A stretch of 64,000 nucleotides of DNA, taken from NCBI RefSeq assembly GCF_014195485.1, contig NZ_JACIBU010000001.1, forward strand, positions 1,240,001-1,304,000, in the 5' to 3' direction. Made by a program: the position numbers and the translations under genes. The first letter of the stretch is position 1. Each line of letters begins with the position of its first letter. Of the stretch, positions 28,133-37,959 are shown one piece after another. The notes under the pieces were generated by a model. It made no database searches, had not been told where the DNA came from, and saw only the letters and a program-made list of their open reading frames with translations. The stretch is from Modestobacter versicolor (GTDB taxonomy: Bacteria; Actinomycetota; Actinomycetes; Mycobacteriales; Geodermatophilaceae).

Positions 28133-30798
28133 GACGCGGCCGCCCCGATCGCCTGCTCGACGGCCGCCAGGGCCGCCGGGATCCCCGCCGGGTCGGTGCC
28201 GCCGCCCTGCGCGACGTCCGGCTTGCCGCCACCGCGTCCGCCCACCGGGCCGGCCGCGGCCTTGAGCAGGTCGTTGGCCGAGAGCCCGCGCTGCTGGGCG
28301 GGCGGGTTGACCGCGGCGATGAGCGCCACCTTGCCGTCGGCCGCCGACGCCAGCACCACCGCGGCCGGCTTGTCGCCCAGCCGCCCGCGGACGTCCAGCG
28401 CCAGGCTGCGCAGGTCGCCGCCGGACAGGCCGGCCGGCGCAGCGGTCACGACCGCGACGCCGCCCAGGTCGCGGGCCGAGGCGGCCAGGTCACCGGCGGC
28501 GGCCAGCGTCTGCTGGGCGCGCAGGTCGGCGAGCTCCTTGTCGGCGTCGCGGAGCCGGCCGAGCATCCCGTTCACCCGGTCGACGATGCCGTCCTGCGGC
28601 GTCTTGAGCAGGTCGGCGAGCTGGCGGACGAGGTCGCGCTCGCGGGCCAGGTAGCGGAATCCCTCGAGCCCGACGGCGGCCTCGACCCGGCGGGCTCCCG
28701 AGCCCACCGAGCTCTCCCCGGTCAGCGCGAGCGTGCCGATCTGCGCGCTGCCGCGCACGTGGGTGCCACCGCAGAGCTCGCGCGACCACTCGCCGCCGAT
28801 CTCCACGACCCGGACCTGCTCGCCGTAGGTCTCGCCGAACAGCGCGAGCGCACCGAACTCGCGGGCCTCGGGCAGCGTCATGTACAGCGCCCGCACCCCG
28901 TGGTCCGCGCGGACGGCGGCGTTCGCGACGTCCTCGATGTCGATCCGCTGCTGCGGGGAGAGCGCGCCCTGCCAGGCGAAGTCCAGCCGCAGGTAGCCGG
29001 GCCGGTTGTACGAGCCGGACTGCAGCGCCTGCGGGCCGAGCACCTGGCGCAGCGCGGCGTGCAGCACGTGCGTGCCGGAGTGCGCCTGGCACGCCGAGAG
29101 CCGCCACTCGCGGTCGACCTGGGCGCGCAGCTCGGTGCCGGCGCGCAGCTCGCCCTCGAGCACCCGCACCTGGTGGGCGACCAGGCCCTTGACCGGCCGC
29201 TGGACGTCGATGACCTCGGCACGGCCGCCGTCCCAGGTCAGCTCGCCGGCGTCGGCGACCTGCCCACCGGACTCGGCGTAGAACGGCGTCCGGTCCAGCA
29301 CGACCCGGGTGATCCCGCCGGGGCCGACCACCGGCTCGCCCTCGTCGTCGGACTCGTCGACCACGCCCAGCACCCGCGACTCGGTGTGCAGGGTGTCGTA
29401 GGCCCGCCAGTCGGTGGGGCCGAACTCCTGCAGCAGCCGGCGGTAGGCCAGCACGTCGACCGACCCGGTGCGCTTGGCCCGGGCGTCGGCGCGGGCCCGC
29501 TCGCGCTGCTCGGTCATCAGCGCGCGGAACCCGGCCTCGTCGACGGTGACGCCCTGCTCGGCCGCCATCTCCAGGGTGACGTCGATCGGGAAGCCGTAGG
29601 TGTCGTGCAGCGAGAACGCCTGGGTGCCCGACAGCGCCGGGGTACCGGCCGCCTTGGCCTGGGCGACGGCGGTGTCGAACAGCGCCGTCCCGGCGGTGAG
29701 GGTGCGCCGGAACGCCTCCTCCTCGGCGTAGGCGATGCCGGAGATGCGCGCGAAGTCGGTGCCGACCTCCGGGTAGCTGGCCTGCATCGCGTCCCGGGAG
29801 ACCGGCAGCAGCACGGGCAAGGTCGCCTCGTCGACGCCGAGCAGCTTCATCGACCGGACGGCGCGGCGGAGCAGCCGGCGCAGGATGTAGCCGCGGCCCT
29901 CGTTGCCCGGGGTCACGCCGTCGCTGATCAGCATCAGCCCGCTGCGCACGTGGTCAGCGACCACCCGCAGCCGGACGTCGGCCTCGTGGTCGGCGCCGTA
30001 GCGGATGCCGGCCAGCTCGGCGGCCCGGTGCAGGACCGGGGCCACCTCGTCGATCTCGTACATGTTGTCGACGCCCTGCAGCAGGAAGGCCACCCGCTCC
30101 AGGCCCATGCCGGTGTCGATGTTCTTCTTCGGCAGGTCGCCGAGGATCGGGAACTCCTTGCCCTCCCCCGGCCCCCGCTCGTACTGCATGAAGACGAGGT
30201 TCCAGATCTCCAGGAACCGGTCACCGGCCGGGTCGGCCTCCGGACCGCCGTCGGGGCCGTACTCCGCACCCCGGTCGTAGTGGATCTCCGAGCACGGCCC
30301 GGCCGGGCCGGCCGCGCCGGTCGACCAGTAGTTGTCGTCCTTGCCGCGCCGCTGGATGCGCTCGGCCGGCACGTAGGCCTGCCACGCGTCGAAGGCCTCG
30401 TCGTCGTCCAGGTAGACCGTCGGCCAGATCCGCTCGGGGTCCAGGCCCAGGCCACCGTCGGCGACCGGGCCGGTGACGAGCTCCCAGGCGAACTGGATCG
30501 CCTCGGCCTTGAAGTAGTCCCCGAAGGAGAAGTTGCCGTTCATCTGGAAGAACGTGCCGTGCCGGGTGGTCTTGCCCACCTCCTCGATGTCGAGGGTGCG
30601 CACGCACTTCTGCACGCTGGTGGCCCGCGGGTAGGGCGCGGGCTCCCGGCCGGTGAGGTACGGGATGAACGGCACCATCCCGGCCACGGTGAACAGCAGC
30701 GAGGGGTCGGGCGACACCAGCGAGGCGCTGGGCACCACGGTGTGGCCGCGCTTCTCGAAGTGCTCGAGGAAGCGGCGGCGGATCTCGGCGGTCTGCAT
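28129..30798 (-). CDS. alaS: Alanine--tRNA ligase
   Basis: Class II synthetase charging tRNA-Ala. The 889-residue protein contains the catalytic core (RATSVQKCVRTLDIEEVG, QMNGNFSFGDYFK), the editing domain with the HSGTHVLHAALR zinc motif and the later CGGTHV motif, and a C-terminal C-Ala domain with the Gly-rich GGRGGGKPDVAQGGG signature. ATG start. Upstream are two small envelope-type genes, as in Streptomyces. Confidence 0.98.
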   Translation of the reverse strand: MQTAEIRRRFLEHFEKRGHTVVPSASLVSPDPSLLFTVAGMVPFIPYLTGREPAPYPRATSVQKCVRTLDIEEVGKTTRHGTFFQMNGNFSFGDYFKAEAIQFAWELVTGPVADGGLGLDPERIWPTVYLDDDEAFDAWQAYVPAERIQRRGKDDNYWSTGAAGPAGPCSEIHYDRGAEYGPDGGPEADPAGDRFLEIWNLVFMQYERGPGEGKEFPILGDLPKKNIDTGMGLERVAFLLQGVDNMYEIDEVAPVLHRAAELAGIRYGADHEADVRLRVVADHVRSGLMLISDGVTPGNEGRGYILRRLLRRAVRSMKLLGVDEATLPVLLPVSRDAMQASYPEVGTDFARISGIAYAEEEAFRRTLTAGTALFDTAVAQAKAAGTPALSGTQAFSLHDTYGFPIDVTLEMAAEQGVTVDEAGFRALMTEQRERARADARAKRTGSVDVLAYRRLLQEFGPTDWRAYDTLHTESRVLGVVDESDDEGEPVVGPGGITRVVLDRTPFYAESGGQVADAGELTWDGGRAEVIDVQRPVKGLVAHQVRVLEGELRAGTELRAQVDREWRLSACQAHSGTHVLHAALRQVLGPQALQSGSYNRPGYLRLDFAWQGALSPQQRIDIEDVANAAVRADHGVRALYMTLPEAREFGALALFGETYGEQVRVVEIGGEWSRELCGGTHVRGSAQIGTLALTGESSVGSGARRVEAAVGLEGFRYLARERDLVRQLADLLKTPQDGIVDRVNGMLGRLRDADKELADLRAQQTLAAAGDLAASARDLGGVAVVTAAPAGLSGGDLRSLALDVRGRLGDKPAAVVLASAADGKVALIAAVNPPAQQRGLSANDLLKAAAGPVGGRGGGKPDVAQGGGTDPAGIPAALAAVEQAIGAAAS

Positions 30799-30851
30799 GC
30801 GGGAGGTCTCGGTCCTTCAGCGAACGTGGTGGCCGGTCGGCCGGGAGGAGG

Positions 30852-31148
30852 TCAGTTGTCCGCGGCGTGGGCGCCGCGGCGCGGGAGCGCCGACGGGAGC
30901 TCGACGCTGCCGCGGTCGGGCAGCGGGGCGTCCAGCCCGGTGCCGGCGCGCAGCTCGTCCTCGCGGACGGCGGCGGCGGCCCGGACGTCGGCGCCGAAGT
31001 CACCGATCGCCTCGGCCAGCTCGCGCAGACCGTCGGCCAGCGAGCCGGCGATGCCCTGCGGGGTCAGCTTCTCCGCGGCCCGGGACAGCCGGCGGACGAC
31101 GAGGGCGCCGATGGTGATGCCCATGGCGAGCCAGAACAGCCGGCGCAT
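30852..31148 (-). CDS. Small membrane-anchored protein (DUF6167-like)
   Basis: Predicted 98-residue protein with one N-terminal hydrophobic helix (residues 1-20, RRLFWLAMGITIGALVVRRL), then an amphipathic region and an acidic, Arg-containing tail. It resembles the small conserved protein next to alaS in actinobacteria (family assignment from memory). The ATG at 31148 overlaps the stop of the DUF948 gene by one base (TGATG). Confidence 0.75.
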   Translation of the reverse strand: MRRLFWLAMGITIGALVVRRLSRAAEKLTPQGIAGSLADGLRELAEAIGDFGADVRAAAAVREDELRAGTGLDAPLPDRGSVELPSALPRRGAHAADN

Positions 31149-31591
31149 CAGGAGGACCGCCGGTTCGCACGCCGGGCCCGGCGCTCGTCCTTGGCCGACT
31201 GCTGCGCCGAGGCGAGCGCTGCGCCCTCGCGCTTCTTCTTGGCGGCGCTGCGCACGCCGTAGCTGAAGGCGGCGACCTTGATCAGCGGGCTGCCGAGGGT
31301 GGCGGCGAAGACGCTGGTCAGCGCGGCGACGTTGCTCGACACGTTGGCCGCGTTGCCGGTGATGTCGTCGACCCGCTCGAGGTTGGCGTTGACGTGGGTG
31401 ACCGTCGTCGACGCCTGGCTCAGGATCGGCTGGCTCTGCTCCCGGACCTGGCGGATGGTGAGCGTGGTCTCGTCCAGGGTGCGCCCGAGCTTGAGCAGCG
31501 GCACCGCCACGATGACGACGAGCAACGCCACGGCGATGGCCGCGACCAGCCCCGCGATCTCTCCTACGGACACGTGGTGGGTCCCCTTCAT
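31148..31591 (-). CDS. DUF948 domain protein
   Basis: Predicted 147-residue protein: an N-terminal transmembrane helix (about residues 12-33), then a long heptad-like region (LDETTLTIRQVREQ through VNANLERVDDITGNAANVSSN) typical of DUF948, and a basic C-terminal tail. Probably a membrane-tethered coiled coil. Paired with the small gene downstream and alaS, a conserved actinobacterial trio. The ATG at 31591 is used; a GTG seven codons in is an alternative. In Streptomyces rpsD follows upstream; here rarA does. Confidence 0.82.
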   Translation of the reverse strand: MKGTHHVSVGEIAGLVAAIAVALLVVIVAVPLLKLGRTLDETTLTIRQVREQSQPILSQASTTVTHVNANLERVDDITGNAANVSSNVAALTSVFAATLGSPLIKVAAFSYGVRSAAKKKREGAALASAQQSAKDERRARRANRRSS

Positions 31592-31669
31592 CGTCTCGAG
31601 TGCGCCGGTGGAGCGACCACCGGTCGAGCAACACTAGCCGCGGCGGACGACGGTCGTCGTCGCGCTTCC

Positions 31670-33004
31670 TCAGCTGCGGCGGCGGATGATCGCCCGGAGC
31701 TTGGCCAGCCGGGCACCGATCTGGGCCTCGACGCCCCGGCCGGTGGGCCGGTAGTAGTCGCGGCCGACCAGCGCGTCGGGCGGGTACTGCTGCGGCACGA
31801 CGCCGTCGGGGTGGGCGTGCGGGTACACGTAGGTCTTGCCGTGGCCGAGCTTCTTGGCCCCGGCGTAGTGGGCGTCGCGCAGCCCCGGGGGCACCGGGCC
31901 GGCCAGCCCCGCGCGGACGTCGGCGACCGACTCGCCCATGGCGGTGGTGATCGCGTTCGACTTCGGCGCGGTGGCCAGGTGGACGACGGCGTGCGCGAGC
32001 GGGAAGTGCCCCTCGGGCATCCCGATGAAGGCGACGGCGTCCGCGGCGGCGACGGCGGTGAGCAGCGCGGTCGGGTCGGCCATCCCGATGTCCTCGCTGG
32101 CGGAGATGACCAGCCGGCGGGCGATGAACCGCGGGTCCTCCCCCGCCTCCACCATCCGCGCCAGGTAGTGCAGCGCCGCGTCGACGTCGCTGCCCCGGAT
32201 GCTCTTGATCAGCGCGCTGGCGATGTCGTAGTGCTGGTCGCCGGAGCGGTCGTAGCGCACCGCGGCCTGGGCGACCGCCGTCTCCAGGGTGGCCAGGTCC
32301 AGCACGTCGGAGCCGACCGCGCGGGCCGCACCGGCGCCGCTCTCCAGGGCGGTGAGCGCCTTGCGGGCGTCGCCGCCGGCCACCCGCAGCAGGTGCTCCT
32401 CGGCCTCTTCGGTGAGCGTGACCGCGCCGTCCAGCCCGCGGTCGCTGGTGAGCGCCCGGCGCAGCACGGTGCGGACGTCCTCGTCGGCCAGCGGCTGCAG
32501 GGCGAGCACCAGGCTGCGGGACAGCAGCGGGCTCACCACGGAGAAGAACGGGTTCTCGGTGGTCGCCGCGATCAGGCTGACGATCCGGTCCTCCACGGCC
32601 GACAGCAGGGAGTCCTGCTGGGTCTTGGAGAACCGGTGCACCTCGTCGATGAACAGCACGGTGCGCCGGCCGGCGTGGGTGAGCTCGCGCTTGGCGTCGG
32701 CGATGACCGCGCGCACCTCCTTGACCCCGGCGTCCAGCGCGGACAGCTGGACGAAGGAGCGCTGGGTGGCCAGCGAGATGACGTGCGCGAGCGTGGTCTT
32801 GCCGGTGCCGGGCGGGCCGTAGAGCACCAGGGACATCGGCTCGTCGGCCTCGACCAGGCGGCGCAGCGGCGCGCGGGGGCCGAGCAGGTGCTGCTGGCCG
32901 ACCACCTCGTCCAGCGACCGCGGGCGCATCCGGACCGCGAGGGGCGCGCCGGGGTCGACCGGCGGCGGCCCCTCGTCGGGTGCGGGGTCGAACAGCGAGC
33001 TCAC
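31670..33004 (-). CDS. rarA: Replication-associated recombination protein A (RarA/MgsA AAA+ ATPase)
   Basis: AAA+ ATPase acting at stalled replication forks, related to clamp loaders. The 444-residue protein has Walker A GPPGTGKT (63-70), Walker [11 protein letters not shown], a sensor region ATTENPFF, and a C-terminal tetramerisation region with the family motif [20 protein letters not shown] start. A copy of a dispersed 41-base repeat lies 27 bases upstream. Confidence 0.95.
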   Translation of the reverse strand: MSSLFDPAPDEGPPPVDPGAPLAVRMRPRSLDEVVGQQHLLGPRAPLRRLVEADEPMSLVLYGPPGTGKTTLAHVISLATQRSFVQLSALDAGVKEVRAVIADAKRELTHAGRRTVLFIDEVHRFSKTQQDSLLSAVEDRIVSLIAATTENPFFSVVSPLLSRSLVLALQPLADEDVRTVLRRALTSDRGLDGAVTLTEEAEEHLLRVAGGDARKALTALESGAGAARAVGSDVLDLATLETAVAQAAVRYDRSGDQHYDIASALIKSIRGSDVDAALHYLARMVEAGEDPRFIARRLVISASEDIGMADPTALLTAVAAADAVAFIGMPEGHFPLAHAVVHLATAPKSNAITTAMGESVADVRAGLAGPVPPGLRDAHYAGAKKLGHGKTYVYPHAHPDGVVPQQYPPDALVGRDYYRPTGRGVEAQIGARLAKLRAIIRRRS

Positions 33005-33030
33005 TGCTCCCCCTGCTCGCTGCCGCGGCG

Positions 33031-33071
33031 CGCTCCGCTCTTCGGTCGCTGGCGCTCCCTGCGATGCTCAC
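33031..33071 (-). repeat. Dispersed 41-bp repeat, copy A (upstream of rarA)
   Basis: 37 of 41 positions match the segment at 39248-39288. On the minus strand it begins GTGAGCATCGCAG and contains reiterated GAGCG/AGCGA units. Both copies lie just 5' of a minus-strand gene (rarA here, hisS there) in the same orientation. Confidence 0.8.
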
Positions 33072-33125
33072 CCGCCTGTCCGCTCACGGTTGCGAAGTTA
33101 CCCGCGGGCCACGACGGTCTGGTCC

Positions 33126-33986
33126 ATGCAGCAGCGACGCATCGGCACCGCCACGGTCAGCGCCATCGGGCTCGGGGCGATGCCCCTGTCCACCAAGGAG
33201 CACCGGCCCTCGCCGGAGGAGGCGGAGTCCGTCGTCCACGCGGCGCTGGACGCCGGGGTCACCCTGGTCGACACCGCCGACGCCTACGCGGCCGACGAGG
33301 CCGAGTTCGGGCACAACGAGGAGCTCGTCGCCCGGGCGCTGGCCTCCTACGGCGGCGACACCTCCGAGGTCCTGGTGGCCACCAAGGGCGGGCACACCCG
33401 ACGCGGCCAGGACTGGGAGCTGGACGGCACGCCGCAGTACCTGCGCCGGGCGTGCGAGGGGTCGCTGCGCCGGCTGGGCGTCGAGGCGATCGGGCTCTAC
33501 CAGCTGCACCGACCCGACCCGGCCACGCCGTGGGAGGAGTCGATGGGCGCGCTGCGGTCGCTGGTGGACGACGGCCTGGTGCGGATGGCCGGCATCTCCA
33601 ACGCCGACCTGGCCCAGATCGACGCCGCCCGGGCGATCGTCGGCGACGCGCTGGTGAGCGTGCAGAACCAGTTCTCGCCGGCCTACCGGTCCTCGGCCGG
33701 CGAGCTCGCGCACTGCGCCGCGACCGGGCTGGCCTTCATTCCGTGGAGCCCGTTCGGCGGGGTGTCGGCGGCGAAGTCGCTGGGCTCGACGGCCGACGAG
33801 TTCGCCGCCGTCGCCACCGAGCTCGGGGTGTCGGTGTACCAGGTGACGCTGGCCTGGCACCTCGCCCAGGCCGACGTCGTGGTGCCCATCCCCGGGGCGT
33901 CCCGGCCGCAGTCGATCGTCGACTCCGCGGCGGCGGTGCACGTGCAGCTGAGCGCGGAGCAGCTCGCCCGCCTGAACGCCGCCTGA
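33126..33986 (+). CDS. Aldo/keto reductase
   Basis: NADPH-dependent (beta/alpha)8 oxidoreductase of 286 residues. The catalytic tetrad can be placed: Asp49, Tyr54 (DTADAY), Lys87 (TKGG) and His128 (QLHRPD). The C-terminal IPGASRPQSI matches the cofactor-binding segment. The ATG at 33126 begins MQQRRIG, the normal strand for the family; the in-frame start at 33090 would add twelve atypical residues. Substrate not predictable. It is divergent from rarA. Confidence 0.92.
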   Translation: MQQRRIGTATVSAIGLGAMPLSTKEHRPSPEEAESVVHAALDAGVTLVDTADAYAADEAEFGHNEELVARALASYGGDTSEVLVATKGGHTRRGQDWELDGTPQYLRRACEGSLRRLGVEAIGLYQLHRPDPATPWEESMGALRSLVDDGLVRMAGISNADLAQIDAARAIVGDALVSVQNQFSPAYRSSAGELAHCAATGLAFIPWSPFGGVSAAKSLGSTADEFAAVATELGVSVYQVTLAWHLAQADVVVPIPGASRPQSIVDSAAAVHVQLSAEQLARLNAA

Positions 33987-34013
33987 CGCGGCCGGCCTCA
34001 CTGCCCCCTCTGC

Positions 34014-34085
34014 GTTGATCATGGGCGTCTGGCCTCGGACACGCCGCGGCTGCGCGTGTCGACGTGCCAGACGCCCATGATCAAC
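34014..34085. repeat. Long hairpin repeat, copy 1 (left of the AbiEi/DUF559-type gene)
   Basis: Perfectly complementary 20-base arms (34014-34033 and 34066-34085, arm GTTGATCATGGGCGTCTGGC), with an inner GACACGC/GCGTGTC stem in the 32-base loop. The outer 14 bases of the arms recur at 35065-35136 on the other side of the next gene. It lies 28 bases after the aldo/keto reductase stop, so it may also terminate transcription. Confidence 0.9.
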
Positions 34086-34190
34086 CGGACGGACGGCTGA
34101 CTACAGCCACTGCATCCACAGGCGTCCGCCTCGTCCACAGATCGCCGTCGCCCGTGGGCCTGCCGCGCCGCGACGGCCACCGTCGACCAC

Positions 34191-35069
34191 GTGGACGGCA
34201 TCCCGCTCGGCAGCAGCTACACCTGGGCGTCGGCGCGAGCGGCCGGTGTGACCCGTCGGCAGATCGAGCGGGACGGACATCGCATCGGCCAGGGGCTCTA
34301 CCTGTCGCAGGCCGTCGAGCCGACCTTGCTGGAGCGCTGCCGGGCATGGAGCCGGCTGCTCCCCGCCGAGGCGTCGTTCGGTGGAGCGACCGCGGCCGTG
34401 CTGCGGGGCGCACCGCTCGCCGAGCCGTCGCGGCCGACCGTCGTCCTGCCCCCGCACCTCGTCGTACCGGCCCGCCGGGAGCTGGTGCGGCTGGTCCGCA
34501 CGCTGGGGCCCGAGGACGTCGGCGACCACGCCGGAATCCGGGTGACCTCCGGGCCGCAGACCTTCCTCGACCTGGCCGCAGCGCTGCCGCCGCACGAGCT
34601 GGTCGCGGTCGGCGATGCCCTGATGCGGGGCGGTCACCTGGACGCCGTCGGGCTGGTGCGGAGGCTGGTCCGGGCCGACCGGGTGCGCGGCGTGGTCCGG
34701 GCGCGGGCGTGCGCGCCGTTGCTCAACGGGCTCGCGCAGTCCCGCCCGGAGAGCCACCTGCGCTACTGGCTGAGCACCAGCACGCTGCCTCCACCCGAGG
34801 TGCAGGTGCCCGTGCGCGACCGGCGCGGGCGGGTGGTGGCGCACGGCGACCTCGGTTACAGCCGCTGGAAGGTCCTGCTCGAGTACGAGGGCCGGCAGCA
34901 CGCCGAACGGGACCAGTTCCGCCGGGACGTCGACCGGTACTCGCTCATGGCGATCGACGGGTGGCTGCTGCTGAGGTTCGCCGACCACCACCTCGGCGGA
35001 CCGTTCGCCGTGGTCGAGCGGACCCGCCGTGCGCTGCTCAGCCGCGGCTGGCGCCCGGACCCCTGTTGA
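34191..35069 (+). CDS. AbiEi-like/DUF559-type protein (winged helix plus nuclease-like C terminus)
   Basis: Predicted 292-residue protein. The N terminus (residues 10-40, SARAAGVTRRQIERDG then GLYL) matches the AbiEi antitoxin-type winged helix. The C terminus (about 218-275) resembles the DUF559/Vsr-like fold: GDLGYSRWKVLLEYEGRQH followed by FRRDVDRYSLM and a final LLRFADHH. No toxin partner gene is adjacent. Such genes are very common in actinobacteria, with unproven function. GTG start; the stop TGA lies inside the flanking hairpin repeat, so repeat and gene may move as a unit. Confidence 0.8.
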   Translation: MDGIPLGSSYTWASARAAGVTRRQIERDGHRIGQGLYLSQAVEPTLLERCRAWSRLLPAEASFGGATAAVLRGAPLAEPSRPTVVLPPHLVVPARRELVRLVRTLGPEDVGDHAGIRVTSGPQTFLDLAAALPPHELVAVGDALMRGGHLDAVGLVRRLVRADRVRGVVRARACAPLLNGLAQSRPESHLRYWLSTSTLPPPEVQVPVRDRRGRVVAHGDLGYSRWKVLLEYEGRQHAERDQFRRDVDRYSLMAIDGWLLLRFADHHLGGPFAVVERTRRALLSRGWRPDPC

Positions 35070-35136
35070 TCATGGGCGCCTTGCCGACGACACGCCGAGA
35101 CACGGCCGGTCACCGGACACGACGCCCATGATCAAC
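35065..35136. repeat. Long hairpin repeat, copy 2 (right of the AbiEi/DUF559-type gene)
   Basis: 14-base perfect arms (35065-35078 and 35123-35136, GTTGATCATGGGCG and its complement), identical to the outer part of the copy at 34014-34085, with a different 44-base middle. Its left arm supplies the stop codon of the preceding gene. It sits between converging genes, 12 bases from the aspS stop, and probably works as a two-way terminator. Confidence 0.9.
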
Positions 35137-35148
35137 GACAGACAGACC

Positions 35149-36909
35149 TCAGGCGGTGGGCTCCGCGGCTGCGGCGGGGGCGTCGTCCGGCTCGGGCACG
35201 AAGTCGATGCCGGCCTCCGCGCGCTGGGCGTCGGAGATCGGCGTCGGCGCACCGGTCAGCGGGTCGTAGCCCGCGCCGGTCTTCGGGAAGGCGATGACCT
35301 CGCGGATCGAGTCGACCCCGGCCAGCAGCGCGGTGAGCCGGTCCCAGCCCAGCGCGGCACCGGCGTGCGGCGGCGGGCCGTAGGCGAAGGCCTCGAGGAA
35401 GAAGCCGAACCGCTCGCGGGCCTCCTCCCGCGACATGCCCAGGGTCTCGAACACCCGCTCCTGCAGGTCGGCGTCGTGGATGCGGACCGACCCGCTCATC
35501 AGCTCGTTGCCGTTGACGACCAGGTCGTAGGCGTCCGAGAGCGCCGCGCCCTTGTCCTCGGCGAACCGCTCCCGCCACTCGGGGGTGGGCGAGGTGAAGG
35601 GGTGGTGCATGAAGGTCCAGTCGCCGTCCTCGGTCTCCTCGAACATCGGGAAGTCGACGACGAACAGGAACGACCACGACCCCGGCTCGATGAGCTCCAG
35701 CCGCTTGGCCACCTCGTTGCGGGCGGCGCCGAGCAGCTCCTGCGAGGAGCGGCGAGCGCCGGCGGCGAAGAAGACGCAGTCGCCGGGCTTCGCGCCGACC
35801 GCCTCGACCAGCCCGGCCCGCTCGGACTCGGAGATGTTCTTGGCCACCGGCCCGCCGAGGGTGCCGTCCTCGGCGATCGTCACGTACGCCAGGCCCTTGG
35901 ACCCGCGGGAGCGCGCCCAGTCCTGCCAGGCGTCGAACGCGCGCCGCGGCTGCGAGCCGCCGCCGGGCATCACGATCGCGCCGACGTAGGGCGACTGGAA
36001 CACCCGGAACGGCGTCTCGGCGAAGTACTCGGTGAGCTCGGTCAGCTCGATGCCGAAGCGCAGGTCGGGCTTGTCGGAGCCGAACCGGTCCATCGCCTCG
36101 CGGTAGCTCATCCGCGGGATCTCCGGCACCTCGTAGGAGGCCAGCTCCCGCCACAGCTGCCGGACGACGTCCTCGGCCACGGCCAGCACGTCATCCCGGT
36201 CGACGAAGCTCATCTCGAAGTCCAGCTGGGTGAACTCCGGCTGCCGGTCGGCGCGGAAGTCCTCGTCCCGGAACGCGCGGGCGATCTGGTAGTACCGCTC
36301 CAGCCCACCGATCATCAGCAGCTGCTTGAACAGCTGCGGCGACTGCGGCAGCGCGTACCAGGAGCCGGGCTGCAGCCGCACCGGGACGACGAAGTCGCGG
36401 GCGCCCTCGGGGGTGGACCGGGTCAGCGTCGGGGTCTCGACCTCGACGAACCCGTGCCCGGCCATGACGGTGCGGGCGATCCGGTTGATCTCCGAGCGCA
36501 GCCGCAGCACCGAGGCCGGGCCCTGGCGGCGCAGGTCGAGGTAGCGGTACTTGTAGCGGACGTCGTCCCCGGCGGCCTGCGCGGTCTCGATCGGGAACGG
36601 CAGCGGCGCGGACGACGAGAGAACGGTCAGCTCGCTGGCGACGACCTCGATGTCACCGGTCGGCAGGTCCGGGTTCTCGTTGCCGGCCGGGCGGGCCTGC
36701 ACCTGCCCGGTGACCAGCACGCAGTACTCGTTGCGCAGCGCGTGCGCCTCCTCCTCGCGGACGACGACCTGGGCGTAACCCGAGGCGTCGCGCAGGTCGA
36801 GGAAGACGACCCCGCCGTGGTCGCGCCGGCGGGCGACCCAGCCGGCGAGGGTGACCGTGGAACCGGCGTCGGTCGCGCGCAGCGTGCCGGCGTCGTGGGT
36901 GCGGAGCAC
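35149..36909 (-). CDS. aspS: Aspartate--tRNA(Asp/Asn) ligase
   Basis: Class IIb synthetase of 586 residues. An N-terminal OB anticodon-binding domain ([19 protein letters not shown]) is followed by the catalytic core with motif 2 ([18 protein letters not shown]), an inserted GAD domain typical of bacterial enzymes, and motif 3 ([11 protein letters not shown]). GTG start. Whether it also charges tRNA-Asn depends on the presence of GatCAB and AsnRS, not visible here. Confidence 0.97.
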   Translation of the reverse strand: MLRTHDAGTLRATDAGSTVTLAGWVARRRDHGGVVFLDLRDASGYAQVVVREEEAHALRNEYCVLVTGQVQARPAGNENPDLPTGDIEVVASELTVLSSSAPLPFPIETAQAAGDDVRYKYRYLDLRRQGPASVLRLRSEINRIARTVMAGHGFVEVETPTLTRSTPEGARDFVVPVRLQPGSWYALPQSPQLFKQLLMIGGLERYYQIARAFRDEDFRADRQPEFTQLDFEMSFVDRDDVLAVAEDVVRQLWRELASYEVPEIPRMSYREAMDRFGSDKPDLRFGIELTELTEYFAETPFRVFQSPYVGAIVMPGGGSQPRRAFDAWQDWARSRGSKGLAYVTIAEDGTLGGPVAKNISESERAGLVEAVGAKPGDCVFFAAGARRSSQELLGAARNEVAKRLELIEPGSWSFLFVVDFPMFEETEDGDWTFMHHPFTSPTPEWRERFAEDKGAALSDAYDLVVNGNELMSGSVRIHDADLQERVFETLGMSREEARERFGFFLEAFAYGPPPHAGAALGWDRLTALLAGVDSIREVIAFPKTGAGYDPLTGAPTPISDAQRAEAGIDFVPEPDDAPAAAAEPTA

Positions 36910-36933
36910 TTCAGGGCCTTTCGAGAGAGGGCT

Positions 36934-37959
36934 TCACCAGCGGTCGTGCACGTGGGCGCGGATGCGCTCGTCGTACACGCGCTCGAGGTCGGAGAGCTGG
37001 CTGTCGGACAGCGGCGGGAGCGCCGCGGCGGCGACGTTGCCCAGCGCCTGCTGGACGTTGCGCGCGCCGGGGATGACGGTGGTGACGCCGGGCTGGTCGA
37101 TGACCCAGCGCAGCGCGAACGCGGACGTGGCGACGTCCGGGCCGGCGATCTCGGCGACCTCGCGGGCCGCGGCGACACCGACCTCGAAGGGCACCCCGGA
37201 GAACGTCTCGCCGACGTCGAAGGCCTCGCCGTTGCGGTTGTAGGTGCGGTGGTCGTCCGCGGCGAAGGTGGTGTCGGTGGAGTACTTGCCGGTCAGCAGC
37301 CCGCTGGCCAGCGGGACCCGGGCCAGGATGCCGACCTCGGCGCGCTGCGCGGCCGGCAGCAGCTGCTCCAGCGGCTTGCGCCGGAAGATGTTGAGGATGA
37401 CCTGGATCGACTGCACGCCGGGGTGCTGCAGCGCGGTGAGCCCCTCGGCGACGGTCTCCACCGAGACGCCGTAGCCGGCGATGGCCTGCTCCGCGACGAG
37501 CGCGTCGAGGGTCTCGTACACCCGCTCGTCGGAGTAGACGGCCGGCGGCGGGCAGTGCAGCTGCACCAGGTCCAGGGTCTCGACGCCGAGGTTGCGCCGC
37601 GAGCGGTCGATCCAGGCCCGCAGGTTCTCCGGGGTGTACTGCTCGGCGGTGAACGGGTCGGCGCGGCGGCCGGCCTTGGTCGCGACGAACGGCCGCTCGC
37701 CGCGGGCGGCCAGCGCCTGGCGGATGCGCACCTCGGAGCGGCCGTCGCCGTAGACGTCCGCGGTGTCCAGCAGGGTGACCCCGGCGTCCAGCGCGGCGTC
37801 GAGCACGGCGGCGGCGTCGTCCTCCGAGACGTCGCCCCAGTCGCCGCCCAGCTGCCAGGTGCCCAGACCGACCACCGACACGTCGGCGCCGGTGCGGCCC
37901 AGCGGGCGGGTCTCCATCGGGGTGTTCGCGGCCTCTGCGATGCCGTCAGTCACTGTCAC
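36934..37959 (-). CDS. Aldo/keto reductase (second)
   Basis: Predicted 341-residue reductase with tetrad Asp65, Tyr70 (DTADVY), Lys95 (TKAG) and His135 (QLHCPP), and the cofactor motif [10 protein letters not shown]. It is longer than the copy at 33126-33986 and belongs to a different subgroup (YghZ/YajO-like by its [17 protein letters not shown] region). The GTG start at 37959 overlaps the hisS stop; an ATG 14 codons in ([10 protein letters not shown]) is the alternative. Substrate unknown. Confidence 0.9.
   Translation of the reverse strand: MTVTDGIAEAANTPMETRPLGRTGADVSVVGLGTWQLGGDWGDVSEDDAAAVLDAALDAGVTLLDTADVYGDGRSEVRIRQALAARGERPFVATKAGRRADPFTAEQYTPENLRAWIDRSRRNLGVETLDLVQLHCPPPAVYSDERVYETLDALVAEQAIAGYGVSVETVAEGLTALQHPGVQSIQVILNIFRRKPLEQLLPAAQRAEVGILARVPLASGLLTGKYSTDTTFAADDHRTYNRNGEAFDVGETFSGVPFEVGVAAAREVAEIAGPDVATSAFALRWVIDQPGVTTVIPGARNVQQALGNVAAAALPPLSDSQLSDLERVYDERIRAHVHDRW

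Noticed and set aside
34191-35069. Complete toxin-antitoxin pair
   Set aside because: The N terminus resembles AbiEi antitoxin, but no AbiEii-like nucleotidyltransferase gene lies next to it; the neighbour is aspS.
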